A stretch of DNA of 64,000 nt from Methylobacterium gnaphalii (GTDB lineage: Bacteria; Pseudomonadota; Alphaproteobacteria; Rhizobiales; Beijerinckiaceae). The notes below the pieces were generated by a model. It searched no databases and was not told where the DNA came from. It saw nothing but the letters and a program-made list of their open reading frames with translations. The DNA is taken from contig NZ_BJZV01000011.1 of assembly GCF_007992215.1 (NCBI RefSeq), positions 1 to 64,000 on the forward strand, given 5' to 3'. The position numbers were made by a program, and so were the translations under genes. Positions 33,693-41,656 of this stretch are shown here, in pieces (the first letter of the stretch is position 1; every line of letters starts with the position of its first letter).

Positions 33693-34084
33693 TGAAGACG
33701 CCCTACGAGCCTCCGAAGCAGCCCATCGGCGGCCAAATCTTCGATGCTGTCCTGATGCTAGTCTTGGTCTTCATTACACTCTACCTGCCACTCTGGCTGA
33801 AACTCGCTGGCAGCGGCACCTCGACGAAAGACTACACGAACCCGACTTGGCAGGATCTCGGCCAGAACGCGACGATGGTCGAGCAATGGACGAAACTCGG
33901 GTTCACCCCTGAGAAGGCCGCGCCGATCATCGGCACCCGGTTCGACTATGACTTCAACATCACCGCCCTGATCATAACCTTCGCGATCATCGTCGGATAT
34001 TTCGTATTCATGTTCGTTTACTCGAACAAGGAATACAAAGAGGTCATCGCTGAGAAATTCTCTCGCTCGAATTCAGCGCGGTAG
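33692..34084 (+). CDS. Small membrane protein with a periplasmic loop, second gene of the permease operon
   Basis: 130 residues. Two predicted transmembrane helices (about 18-40 and 90-112) flank a loop of about 50 residues (GSGTSTKDYTNPTWQDLGQNATMVEQW...). A short cytoplasmic tail follows (YSNKEYKEVIAEKFSRSNSAR). Start ATG 33692 overlaps the previous stop (TGATG) and has GGGAG 8 bases upstream. No known family. The loop carries aromatic and amide residues and could line an entry path or bind substrate, but nothing in the sequence proves this. Confidence 0.82.
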   Translation: MKTPYEPPKQPIGGQIFDAVLMLVLVFITLYLPLWLKLAGSGTSTKDYTNPTWQDLGQNATMVEQWTKLGFTPEKAAPIIGTRFDYDFNITALIITFAIIVGYFVFMFVYSNKEYKEVIAEKFSRSNSAR

Positions 34085-34144
34085 CACCGCCGCGTCCCGC
34101 TAAGCCGGGAAGCCTTTGCTCAGTCCCGAACAAGGAGTTCCAAC

Positions 34145-34318
34145 GTGGTCTTGTTCATGAATTGGGGAGCCTGGGCGGTCGCCTGTGCTCTCGCTTTCTG
34201 GATGTTGTTCGATCTGGTGAAGACGGATCGAAGCTTCGACGAAGAATATCTGCTGTCTTCCGCCGAGGGCGAGATCGTGGACAGCGAAGTTGGCGAATCG
34301 GCTGCGAGGGCGGAATGA
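34145..34318 (+). CDS. 57-residue single-span membrane protein, third gene of the permease operon
   Basis: Very short gene starting with GTG at 34145, 7 bases after AAGGAG, and ending in TGA at 34316-34318 inside the ATGA that starts the permease. The product has one hydrophobic helix (MNWGAWAVACALAFWMLFDLV) and an acidic tail (RSFDEEYLL...EIVDSEVGE). The strong ribosome-binding site, 4-base overlap with the permease and clear membrane-protein composition make it a real gene despite its size. It could be a small regulatory or assembly subunit of the permease. Confidence 0.75.
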   Translation: MVLFMNWGAWAVACALAFWMLFDLVKTDRSFDEEYLLSSAEGEIVDSEVGESAARAE

Positions 34319-35760
34319 ACGAGATGCGCGCTCCCAACGTCGGGCTGTCGGAGCCGACGACACTTCATCCCTCTGTGCGCGATACCGCAGGCTCAAAGAA
34401 GATCGCGCTATTGCGCGTCCTCGGCCCGGGTCACGTCTGGGCGCTCGGGGTCGGCATCGTCCTCGTCGGCGAGTTCATGGGATGGAACTTCGCAGTCGGC
34501 AAGGGCGGGCCGGTCGCAGCGCTTACAGCCTGCTGGCTCGCCGGCATCCTCTATACCTGCGTCGCGATGATCGATTCCGAGATCACCTCGACCGTCGCCG
34601 CCGCGGGCGGGCAATATGCGCAGGCCAAGCACATCATCGGGCCGCTCGCGGCATTCAATGTCGGCCTCTACCTCGTCATGGCCTACACGATGCTCGAAGT
34701 CTCGAATGCCATCGTCACCGGCGATTTGATCGAGGCATTCGCGACGAATGCCGGACTTGAAGGGGCCGTCGACAAACGCGCATTCATGGTGCTGACTGTG
34801 GTGGGGTTGGCCTTCCTGAACTATCGCGGCGTACTCGCGACGCTGACGCTGAACCTCGTCATTACCGCAGCCGCCTTCGCGGCCATCGTGGTGCTGTTTG
34901 TGGCGGCGCAGCCTTGGGCACCCGGCGCGGTGCTGAAGCACGGCGATCTGCTCGGCGGCTTGCCCTACGGCTCGCTCGGCATCCTCGCGGCCATGCATTT
35001 CGGATTGTGGTTCTATCTCGGCATCGAGGGCACGACGCAGGCTGCGGAAGAAGTCCGCTCACCGGCCCGCGCCCTGCCGCTCGGCACCATGGCCGGCATG
35101 ATGACGCTGCTGATCGCGGCGACCATTACCTGGTATGTCTGCACCGGCCTGATGCCCTGGGAGTATCTCGGCCAAGCTGTCACGCCACTCTACGATGCGG
35201 CCCGCCTGACCGGAAACCGCTGGCTCGAGACGGCACTCTTCCTCGGAACGCTCTTTGCAACCATCGCATCGGCCAATGGCTGCATCAACGATGCGTCCCG
35301 CGCCTGGTTCGCCATGGGCCGCGACCGCTACATGCCGGTTTGGTTCGGTGCGGTGCACCCAACCTACCGGACGCCTTACCGCGCGATCGTCTTCTTCGCG
35401 CCGATCGCCATCGTCTTTGCGGTCTCCACGCCGCTCGATCAGACCATCACCCTGTCGATCCTATCGGGTCTGCTCGGTTACACCCTGATGGCCCTGTCGA
35501 TCATCGTGTTTCGCCGCAAATGGCCGCTTGGAGTGATCCCGCGGGGCTACGTGCACCCGCTGCATCCTCTGCCGGCGCTGATCCTGCTGACGCTCTGTAC
35601 GACGACCTATGTCGCGGTGTTCCTCGGCTACGGCACGCAGCTCATGGCGATGACGGCTTTCTACATCTTCGCGTCGGTCTGGTTCGTTCTGCACCGCTAC
35701 AAGTATGTCCGGCGCGGCGATCAGTTCACGATGCCTTGGCCGAAGCCTCGGGGATATTAG
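34315..35760 (+). CDS. APC-superfamily amine/amino-acid permease, EAT-like
   Basis: 481-residue transporter with about 12 transmembrane helices. Helix 1 has the unwound glycine motif of the APC fold (GVGIVLVGEFMGWNFAVGKGG), most like the ethanolamine transporter (EAT) group. EITSTVAAAGGQYAQAK in helix 3 and EGTTQAAEEVRSPARALPLG in the 6-7 loop are also APC signatures. ATG 34315 is chosen because it overlaps the 57-residue gene by 4 bases. Its place downstream of gmaS and a porin gene suggests uptake of methylamine or a related small amine; ethanolamine or an amino acid is possible. The tail ends in a basic, soluble segment. Confidence 0.85.
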   Translation: MNEMRAPNVGLSEPTTLHPSVRDTAGSKKIALLRVLGPGHVWALGVGIVLVGEFMGWNFAVGKGGPVAALTACWLAGILYTCVAMIDSEITSTVAAAGGQYAQAKHIIGPLAAFNVGLYLVMAYTMLEVSNAIVTGDLIEAFATNAGLEGAVDKRAFMVLTVVGLAFLNYRGVLATLTLNLVITAAAFAAIVVLFVAAQPWAPGAVLKHGDLLGGLPYGSLGILAAMHFGLWFYLGIEGTTQAAEEVRSPARALPLGTMAGMMTLLIAATITWYVCTGLMPWEYLGQAVTPLYDAARLTGNRWLETALFLGTLFATIASANGCINDASRAWFAMGRDRYMPVWFGAVHPTYRTPYRAIVFFAPIAIVFAVSTPLDQTITLSILSGLLGYTLMALSIIVFRRKWPLGVIPRGYVHPLHPLPALILLTLCTTTYVAVFLGYGTQLMAMTAFYIFASVWFVLHRYKYVRRGDQFTMPWPKPRGY

Positions 35761-35767
35761 GCGCAAC

Positions 35768-36451
35768 GTGCTCACCCTCGCAGCATGCGCGGTTCTGGCG
35801 ATGGCAGCATGGCTCTGCCGTCGCCATTCCGTGCGCGTTGCACACGAACGACGAAACCTGCTCGGTTCGCTAGCCCCACTTTTCGACGCCCCCCCGGATC
35901 GCGGAGTCGATCGCGCCGGCTTCGCTACGCTGACGGGACGCTACCGGGCCTGTCCGATCCACCTGTCCCTGCTCGCCGACTCTCTGGCCTTTCGCCGGCT
36001 GCCGCAGCTCTGGTGCAGGATCGAGGTCCGGGTGCCGATTGCGGGAACGCAGGCTCTCGCCGTTTTACGCCGGTCGACAAACGTAGAGTTCTACTCCCCC
36101 GCCGCGGACATGCCCGCGCGTCACGAGGTGCCGGTGGGATGGCCGCAAGACACGCTCGTACGCGGCACCGCGCAGTCACGGCCTCTGTTGGACCGGCTGA
36201 CAGCGCCGGCCGGCAAGCTCCTCGCCGATCCTCGACTCAAGGAGATTCTCGTCACGCCGCGGGGCCTGCGGATCTCGATCCAGGCCTGCGAGGGCGAACG
36301 CGGCGCCTACTTGCTTATGCGGGGAAACCGCTTCGCCTACGAGCAGATCAGTCCTCAAAACCTTCTCAAAACGCTCGATGCCGCCGTCGATCTGTCGGCT
36401 GCTCTCCAGTACCAGGAACCATGTGATGCGCGTCTTCCGGCTCAACCCTGA
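35768..36451 (+). CDS. Membrane-anchored protein of unknown function in the permease operon
   Basis: 227 residues from GTG 35768, which is 7 bases after the permease stop. One hydrophobic N-terminal helix (LTLAACAVLAMAAWLC) then a soluble domain with alternating beta and helix (CRIEVRVPIAGTQALAVLRR, LKEILVTPRGLRISIQACEGERGAYLLMRGNRF). I do not recognise a family. The start lacks a clear ribosome-binding site, and translation may depend on coupling with the permease. Its 3' end overlaps the next gene by 26 bases. Confidence 0.68.
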   Translation: MLTLAACAVLAMAAWLCRRHSVRVAHERRNLLGSLAPLFDAPPDRGVDRAGFATLTGRYRACPIHLSLLADSLAFRRLPQLWCRIEVRVPIAGTQALAVLRRSTNVEFYSPAADMPARHEVPVGWPQDTLVRGTAQSRPLLDRLTAPAGKLLADPRLKEILVTPRGLRISIQACEGERGAYLLMRGNRFAYEQISPQNLLKTLDAAVDLSAALQYQEPCDARLPAQP

Positions 36452-36692
36452 CCCGCTCTTCGTCCTCGCGACGGCGATCGTTCTGCCCGGCATGGGCCAC
36501 GTCCTGACGGGACGCGCCAACCGGGGGTTAGGCTTCGCGGCGTTCACGGTGGTCGGCGCCTGGCTGACCACTCACTTCGCAGCGCCGGATGCCAGCATGA
36601 TCGGGCGGCATGCCGCGGGGCTTTTCGTGTGGGCACTCTCGATTCCGGATGCCTATCGCGGCGCTAAGTTACGTTCGACCCAAGCGGCCTGA
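36426..36692 (+). CDS. Small membrane protein, last gene of the permease operon
   Basis: 88 residues from ATG 36426 (AGGA about 8 bases upstream). Two or three hydrophobic segments (PLFVLATAIVLPGMGHVLTG, GLGFAAFTVVGAWLTTHF, GLFVWALSIPDAY). The start LNPDPLFVLATAIVLPGMGHVLTGRANRGLG resembles small proteins of the TM2/DUF5683-like type that carry a P-G-x-G-H/Q turn. Function unknown. It completes a run of six membrane genes without terminators. Confidence 0.68.
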   Translation: MRVFRLNPDPLFVLATAIVLPGMGHVLTGRANRGLGFAAFTVVGAWLTTHFAAPDASMIGRHAAGLFVWALSIPDAYRGAKLRSTQAA

Positions 36693-37225
36693 CAGTTCAG
36701 ATATTCTTGGCGACCCACTATTTGGGGCTTCGAAGCGCAGCTATTCGGCTGAGCGTACATGCAGCACGGCGCGCTCGCACCGCTGGCCTTGTTAAGATCG
36801 ATCAGGTCGACGCCCGCACCGGCGGGGGCTCCAGCCGCTGCGATGACCGCGCCGCCGGCTGGCCCGTACCGGTTCATCACTGCAATGACCCGCGGCGCCA
36901 CCGTCGAAAGGCTCGGGACGCGGAGACCAAGAAGGACCGCGCAACGACATATGCCTCGGTGTCGGCGGCCTCGGTGTGGACTCTACCTGTCACGTGCTGC
37001 GTCTCAACGGCATGAGCCGCTCAGGGGTAGGGTGGTCTTGAGCAAGCCGAAGAGCTGCCAGCGCTGCCAGTGGCAGTGAACTCCGTTCGATCCCAGCGGT
37101 TTCCCGAGACGATGCGAGCGCGGTCCGACTGGGCGTGAGCGTTAGTCCGCTTGGTGGCGCCGACCCGGCATCCACGCGGCGATCCGCGTAGCCGGTCTTC
37201 TCACAAACATCAGCAGGACCCCACC
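36693..37225. other. Intergenic region after the permease operon
   Basis: 533 bases in which I see no supported gene and no clear terminator. Open frames on both strands (36707-37015 plus, 36653-36901 minus) lack start signals and recognisable features. A short stem CTGCCA...TGGCAG is at about 37056-37075. The last part probably holds the promoter of the Tat-exported oxidoreductase. Confidence 0.4.
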
Positions 37226-38497
37226 ATGGTCGACACAACGCGCAGAAGCGTTCTCGGCGCAGCCGCAGGCTTGGCCGGCGTTCCCTTGATCGGCGCGGCC
37301 TCGGCAGCGGAAGGTCAGCCGGCGCCGCTCTTGGGCCATGTCGAGAACGGTAAGGTGGTCCTGCCGTCTCTGCGGGCGCCGAGCGAGGGTAGTGAGACGT
37401 TGCCCAATCCCGATCCGCTTCCGCGGCGGCTCGGCATTGCGGTCGTCGGCATCGGCCATCTGACACTCGAACAGATCATGCCGGGCTTCGCCGAGGCCCG
37501 GCACGTCAAGCCGGTCGCGCTCGTGAGCGGTAATCGGGACAAGGCGCGCACGATCGCGGCGCAATACGGCGTGCCGGACAAGAACCTCTACGACTATGCG
37601 GGCTTCGATGCGATCCGCGACAATCCCGAGATCGAGGCGGTCTACATCGTGCTGCCAAACGCGATGCATGCCGAGTTTACTGAACGTGCCGCGCGCGCCG
37701 GCAAGCATGTGCTCTGCGAGAAACCGATGGCGACGTCGGTAGCGGAGGCCGAGCGAATGGTCACCGCCTGCCGGCAGGCCGGTCGCAAGCTGATGATAGC
37801 CTATCGCCTGCAGTACAACGTCGCCCACCGTAGCCTTGTCGACCTCGCCCGCCGCAAGGTCTTCGGCGAGTTGCGCCTGATCGAGGCGGTCAACACGCAA
37901 CACGATGCCGCGCCTGGTCAGTGGCGGCAGATCAAGGCCCTGGCCGGCGGCGGCTCGCTGCCGGATATCGGTCTCTACTGCCTCAGCGCCTTCCGCTACA
38001 TCACCGGCGAAGAGCCGGTGGAGGTGACGGGGCGCATCACGCAGCCCCGCAACGACCCACGGTTCCGAGAAATCGAGGACGTCTCGCAGTTTACACTTCA
38101 ATTCCCGTCTGGCGTTTTCGCAACGGGCACCGCGGGCTACAGCATGCACGAGAGCCGTCGCCTGAGAGCGGTTGCGACGGAGGGTTGGTTCGGGCTCGAT
38201 CCGGCCTTCAGCTACAACAATCTCGCCATGGAGATCGGTCACCGCGCCGGCCCGGCCACTGCGCAGGAGCGCCGGGTCTTCGCGCCCCGCAACCAATTCG
38301 CGGTGGAGATGGACCACTTCGCGCAGTGCATCCGCGCCGATCGGGAGCCGCATACGGCAGGCGAAGAGGGCCTCCAGGACCAGCGCATCATGGCGGCCAT
38401 CTACGAGGCGGCGCTCGGTGGGGGCGTCGTCAAGATGCCGGCCAGTGACCGACTCGACGCCACGCGCGGGCCCCTGCCGGAGGAGCAGGGCGGCTGA
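37226..38497 (+). CDS. Tat-exported Gfo/Idh/MocA-family oxidoreductase
   Basis: 423 residues. A twin-arginine signal (TRRSVLGAAAGLAGVPLIGAASAA) predicts folded export to the periplasm with its cofactor, as in glucose-fructose oxidoreductase. The NAD(P)-binding fold starts near 72 (RLGIAVVGIGHL), and the family motif CEKPMATS follows. The C-terminal alpha/beta domain has GGGSLPDIGLYCLSAFRYITGEEP. The likely substrate is a sugar or polyol, but the sequence does not settle it. ATG 37226 is chosen because it starts the Tat signal. Monocistronic. Confidence 0.87.
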   Translation: MVDTTRRSVLGAAAGLAGVPLIGAASAAEGQPAPLLGHVENGKVVLPSLRAPSEGSETLPNPDPLPRRLGIAVVGIGHLTLEQIMPGFAEARHVKPVALVSGNRDKARTIAAQYGVPDKNLYDYAGFDAIRDNPEIEAVYIVLPNAMHAEFTERAARAGKHVLCEKPMATSVAEAERMVTACRQAGRKLMIAYRLQYNVAHRSLVDLARRKVFGELRLIEAVNTQHDAAPGQWRQIKALAGGGSLPDIGLYCLSAFRYITGEEPVEVTGRITQPRNDPRFREIEDVSQFTLQFPSGVFATGTAGYSMHESRRLRAVATEGWFGLDPAFSYNNLAMEIGHRAGPATAQERRVFAPRNQFAVEMDHFAQCIRADREPHTAGEEGLQDQRIMAAIYEAALGGGVVKMPASDRLDATRGPLPEEQGG

Positions 38498-38824
38498 GCC
38501 ACGAGATCAGGATGGCCAGCAACGCGACGACGATGTGGGCCGCGCGCGATGCGCCGACACGCCGAGAGCAACCGAGCAGCTGCGCAGGAAATAGAGCTGG
38601 GACGGGGCATGGCCTTCCGGCCCCGACCAGCCTCATCATCGGCCGGCGCTTACCGGCTCGATGGCAAGGCTGGGTATACTAATGGTGCCGCTGGTTGGCC
38701 TAGTGCGCCAAGCCTTCAGTCAGCATTGCTGCGCGAACCTAAAGGAATCCGGGCAATACCCGCGAGGTTGCGGCTATCGCCCTGGATTGCATCGCTCCCT
38801 ACGCAACGACGGTGAGTTGGACGA
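38498..38824. other. Intergenic region between convergent genes
   Basis: 327 bases between the 3' ends of two convergent genes. No gene, terminator or repeat is clear. A minus-strand open frame (38430-38639) with one hydrophobic stretch has no start signal and is not called. Confidence 0.4.
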
Positions 38825-40963
38825 TTACGCCGAACTCGCCAGCCCCACCTCGACGAGGTTGTCGCTGAAGGTCGGCGAGTGGCCCATGCCGCCGTATTTC
38901 GATGAGCTCACCACATTCACCGCGCCGTCCCGGTTGAGCGAGTGCCAGTAGCCGAGGGATGCTACGACCACGCCGGGCGGCACGTCCTCCGTCACCTGCG
39001 CCTGCCCGTGGAAGGTGCCGCGCTCGTTGAAGACACGAACCAGGGCGCCCTCGGTGATCTGCCGGCCCAAGGCATCGGACGGGTTGATCAGGATCGACTG
39101 CTCGCCCTGCTTGGCGATCTTGTGCGCCTCGTTCGCGTATTGCGAATTGAGGAAGCCGTGGCTCTTTGGCGAGACGATGTTGAGTGGGAAGCGTGCGGCA
39201 AGGGCGCCATTGGTCTCCGGCCGCTCGTTCGCCGGCACATAGCCGGGCAGGGGATCGAGCGGCTCGCCGCCCTGCTGGGCTTCGTACATCTGCCGGAAGG
39301 GCGGGGCGACGAAGTTGCCGCTGTCGAGGGCGCCTTGCGAGAAGAACTCGCACTTGCCGGAGGCCGTCGGGAAGTTGCCTTCGGCATGCGGTGTTCGCGT
39401 CTCCGGGTCGCCAACGTTGAGACGATACCACCCCGTCCGGCGGAACTCCTCCATGCTCGCACCCGCCATCTTCGGGCTGTCCCAGTCGAGGTACCACTCC
39501 ATCAGCTCGATCTCGCTCATGGAGAATTGCGGGTCATCGAAGCCGAAGCGCTTGGCGAGCCGACGGAACAGCTCGGCATTGGAGACGGTCTCTCCTGGCG
39601 GCTCGATGGCCTTCTGATTGAGCGTGAAGAAGAAATGGCCCCAGGAGAACATCATGTCGTCGTGCTCGGCCGCCATGGTGGCCGGCAGCAGGATGTCGGC
39701 ATAGCGGGCCGTATCGGTGATGAAGTGCTCGCTCACCACCGTGAACAGGTCCTCACGGGCCAGCCCCCTCTTGATCGCCGCAGTTTCCGTGGAGTTCGAG
39801 ACAGGGTTGGCATTATAGACCATCAGCGCGTGGATGCCGGGGTTCAGGCCAGCCTCACCGTTGAGCACGGCGCCGAGCTTCAGAACGTTCACCGCGCGGG
39901 TGCCCTCCGGAATCCAGTCCGGCCGGCAGACGCGGTCCCAGTGCACTGGGAACTCCCAGAGCGGCATCTGGTAGATCCCACCGCCGGGATCCTTCCAGGC
40001 GCCGGTCAGCGCCGGCAGCGAGAAGATGGCACGCAGGGCCTGCGCCCCTCCGGCACTGCGCTCGACGGCGACGCCGGGGCGGATCGCAGCGTTGCGGGTG
40101 GTGGCGTATTCATGCGCCAGCATGCGGATATCGGCCGCCGGCACGCCGCAGATCTGCTCGGCATATTCAGGTGTGAAGGACTCGGCGCGCTCTTTCAGCT
40201 GGTCGAAGCCGATCGTGTGCTTCTCCACGTAGTCGCGGTCGATCAGGTTCCCGTTGATGATGCAGTGGATCAGCGCCATCGCCAGAGCACCGTCAGTGCC
40301 GGGCTTCGGCATGATGTGCCAGTCGGCCTCCTTGGCGGTGCGCGAACGGTAGGGATCGATCACCACCACCTTGGCGCCGTGGCGCTGCGCATCCTTCACC
40401 ACGTGCCAGTGGTGGATGTTGGTCGAGATCGAGTTGCAGCCCCAGATCACGATGTACTTGGACTGGGTGAAGCTCATCGGGTCGAGGCCGTTGGTCGGCC
40501 CCACGGTGAGCAGCCAGGCTGTGCACGATCCCGAGCCGCAGAAGGTCTTTTCCGCGACGCTGGCGCCGAGCTTGTTGAAGAAGGCGTCGCCGACGGTGAG
40601 GCCCTGCACCACCCCCTCGTTGCCGAGGTAATTGTAGGGCAGAATCGCCTCGCGGCCGTGCCGCGCGATCACGTCCTGGAAGCCGTTATAGACTTCATCG
40701 AGCGCCTCGGCCCAGGAGATGCGGGTGAACTGGCCCGAACCCTTCGGACCGGTGCGGCGCATCGGGTAGAGGATGCGGTCCGAGTTGTAGTGGTGCCGCT
40801 CGAAATCCTTGACCTTCACGCAGAGCGAGCCGCGGGTCATCGGGTGCTCGGGATTGCCTCTCACGCTGATCAGCCGGCCCTCTTCGATCGTGTAGATCAT
40901 CGAGCAGGTGTCGGGGCAGTCGTGCGGACAGGCTCCGAGCTTCGTCGTCTGTGCGGCAGGCAT
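38825..40963 (-). CDS. Molybdopterin oxidoreductase (DMSO reductase family)
   Basis: 712 residues. The N-terminal cysteines C-P-H-D-C-P-D-T-C with a fourth in GSLCVK form a 4Fe-4S site. The molybdopterin domain follows, with KTFCGSGSC near the metal-binding position, WGCNSISTNIHHWH, VVIDPYRSRTAKEADWHI and KPGTDGALAMAL. A C-terminal molydopterin-dinucleotide-binding domain contains SPKSHGFLNSQYAN. There is no Tat signal, so it is likely cytoplasmic. No electron-transfer partner or chaperone gene is adjacent. Members of this group act on varied substrates (for example formate- or thiosulfate-type); I cannot name this one. Confidence 0.85.
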   Translation of the reverse strand: MPAAQTTKLGACPHDCPDTCSMIYTIEEGRLISVRGNPEHPMTRGSLCVKVKDFERHHYNSDRILYPMRRTGPKGSGQFTRISWAEALDEVYNGFQDVIARHGREAILPYNYLGNEGVVQGLTVGDAFFNKLGASVAEKTFCGSGSCTAWLLTVGPTNGLDPMSFTQSKYIVIWGCNSISTNIHHWHVVKDAQRHGAKVVVIDPYRSRTAKEADWHIMPKPGTDGALAMALIHCIINGNLIDRDYVEKHTIGFDQLKERAESFTPEYAEQICGVPAADIRMLAHEYATTRNAAIRPGVAVERSAGGAQALRAIFSLPALTGAWKDPGGGIYQMPLWEFPVHWDRVCRPDWIPEGTRAVNVLKLGAVLNGEAGLNPGIHALMVYNANPVSNSTETAAIKRGLAREDLFTVVSEHFITDTARYADILLPATMAAEHDDMMFSWGHFFFTLNQKAIEPPGETVSNAELFRRLAKRFGFDDPQFSMSEIELMEWYLDWDSPKMAGASMEEFRRTGWYRLNVGDPETRTPHAEGNFPTASGKCEFFSQGALDSGNFVAPPFRQMYEAQQGGEPLDPLPGYVPANERPETNGALAARFPLNIVSPKSHGFLNSQYANEAHKIAKQGEQSILINPSDALGRQITEGALVRVFNERGTFHGQAQVTEDVPPGVVVASLGYWHSLNRDGAVNVVSSSKYGGMGHSPTFSDNLVEVGLASSA

Positions 40964-41070
40964 TGGCGTTTCTCCCTGAATGCGCCCTTTGGGCGTCCTT
41001 ATGCGGGGAGAGTTTCGCGCTGCGACGGCTAAGTCAATTATAATTCTAAAACACTGACGCTGGGACTACC

Positions 41071-41625
41071 TCAATCGAAGCGCAGGAAGGTCACGGCCGT
41101 GTCGCCGGTGTCGCGGCGCTCCAGTTGCGTGAAGCCGGGCAGGGGTCCGAGCGTGACGGAGGCAGATTCTTCAACGAGAACAAGCGCCTGCGGCTCCAGC
41201 CAGCCGCCATCAGCCGCAGCCTGGAGGGCCTTGGGGGCGAGGTCGCGGCCATAGGGCGGATCGCAGAAGACCAGCGAGAAGCGGCCGATGGCCTGAGCGA
41301 GGCCGAGCTTGGTCGCGTCACGCCGGTAGAGGCGGGTGGTGCCCTCAAGGCCAAGTGCCTCGATATTCTCACGAATCAAGCCCCGCGCCTCAGCGCCCTC
41401 GTCGACGAGGAGGGCGTAGGCGGCACCCCGCGACAGGGCCTCGAAGCTGAGGGCGCCGGTGCCGGCGAAGAGGTCGAGAACACGAGCATTCTCAACAGGA
41501 TCGCCGTAGGCGTGGAACAGGACATTGAACAGCGTCTCGCGCAGCCGGTCCGAGGTCGGCCGGATCGCGTCCGTGCGCGGACCTCGCAGGGTGCGCCCGC
41601 GCAGATTTCCACCGACGATCCTCAT
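41071..41625 (-). CDS. rsmD: 16S rRNA (guanine(966)-N2)-methyltransferase RsmD
   Basis: 184 residues. The signature start MRIVGGNLRGRTL, with RPTSDRLRETLFNVL, the SAM-binding VLDLFAGTGALSFEALSRGA and the catalytic FCDPPYG identify the RsmD family, which methylates G966 of 16S rRNA during ribosome assembly. It lies 31 bases after the pseudouridine synthase gene on the same strand, a common pairing in Alphaproteobacteria. Confidence 0.95.
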   Translation of the reverse strand: MRIVGGNLRGRTLRGPRTDAIRPTSDRLRETLFNVLFHAYGDPVENARVLDLFAGTGALSFEALSRGAAYALLVDEGAEARGLIRENIEALGLEGTTRLYRRDATKLGLAQAIGRFSLVFCDPPYGRDLAPKALQAAADGGWLEPQALVLVEESASVTLGPLPGFTQLERRDTGDTAVTFLRFD

Positions 41626-41656
41626 GCAAGGATCGCCAGCAAGCCTTTGAGATCAC

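Noticed and set aside
36653..36901. 82-codon minus-strand open frame after the permease operon
   Set aside because: Overlaps the end of a plus-strand gene and has no start signal or family features.
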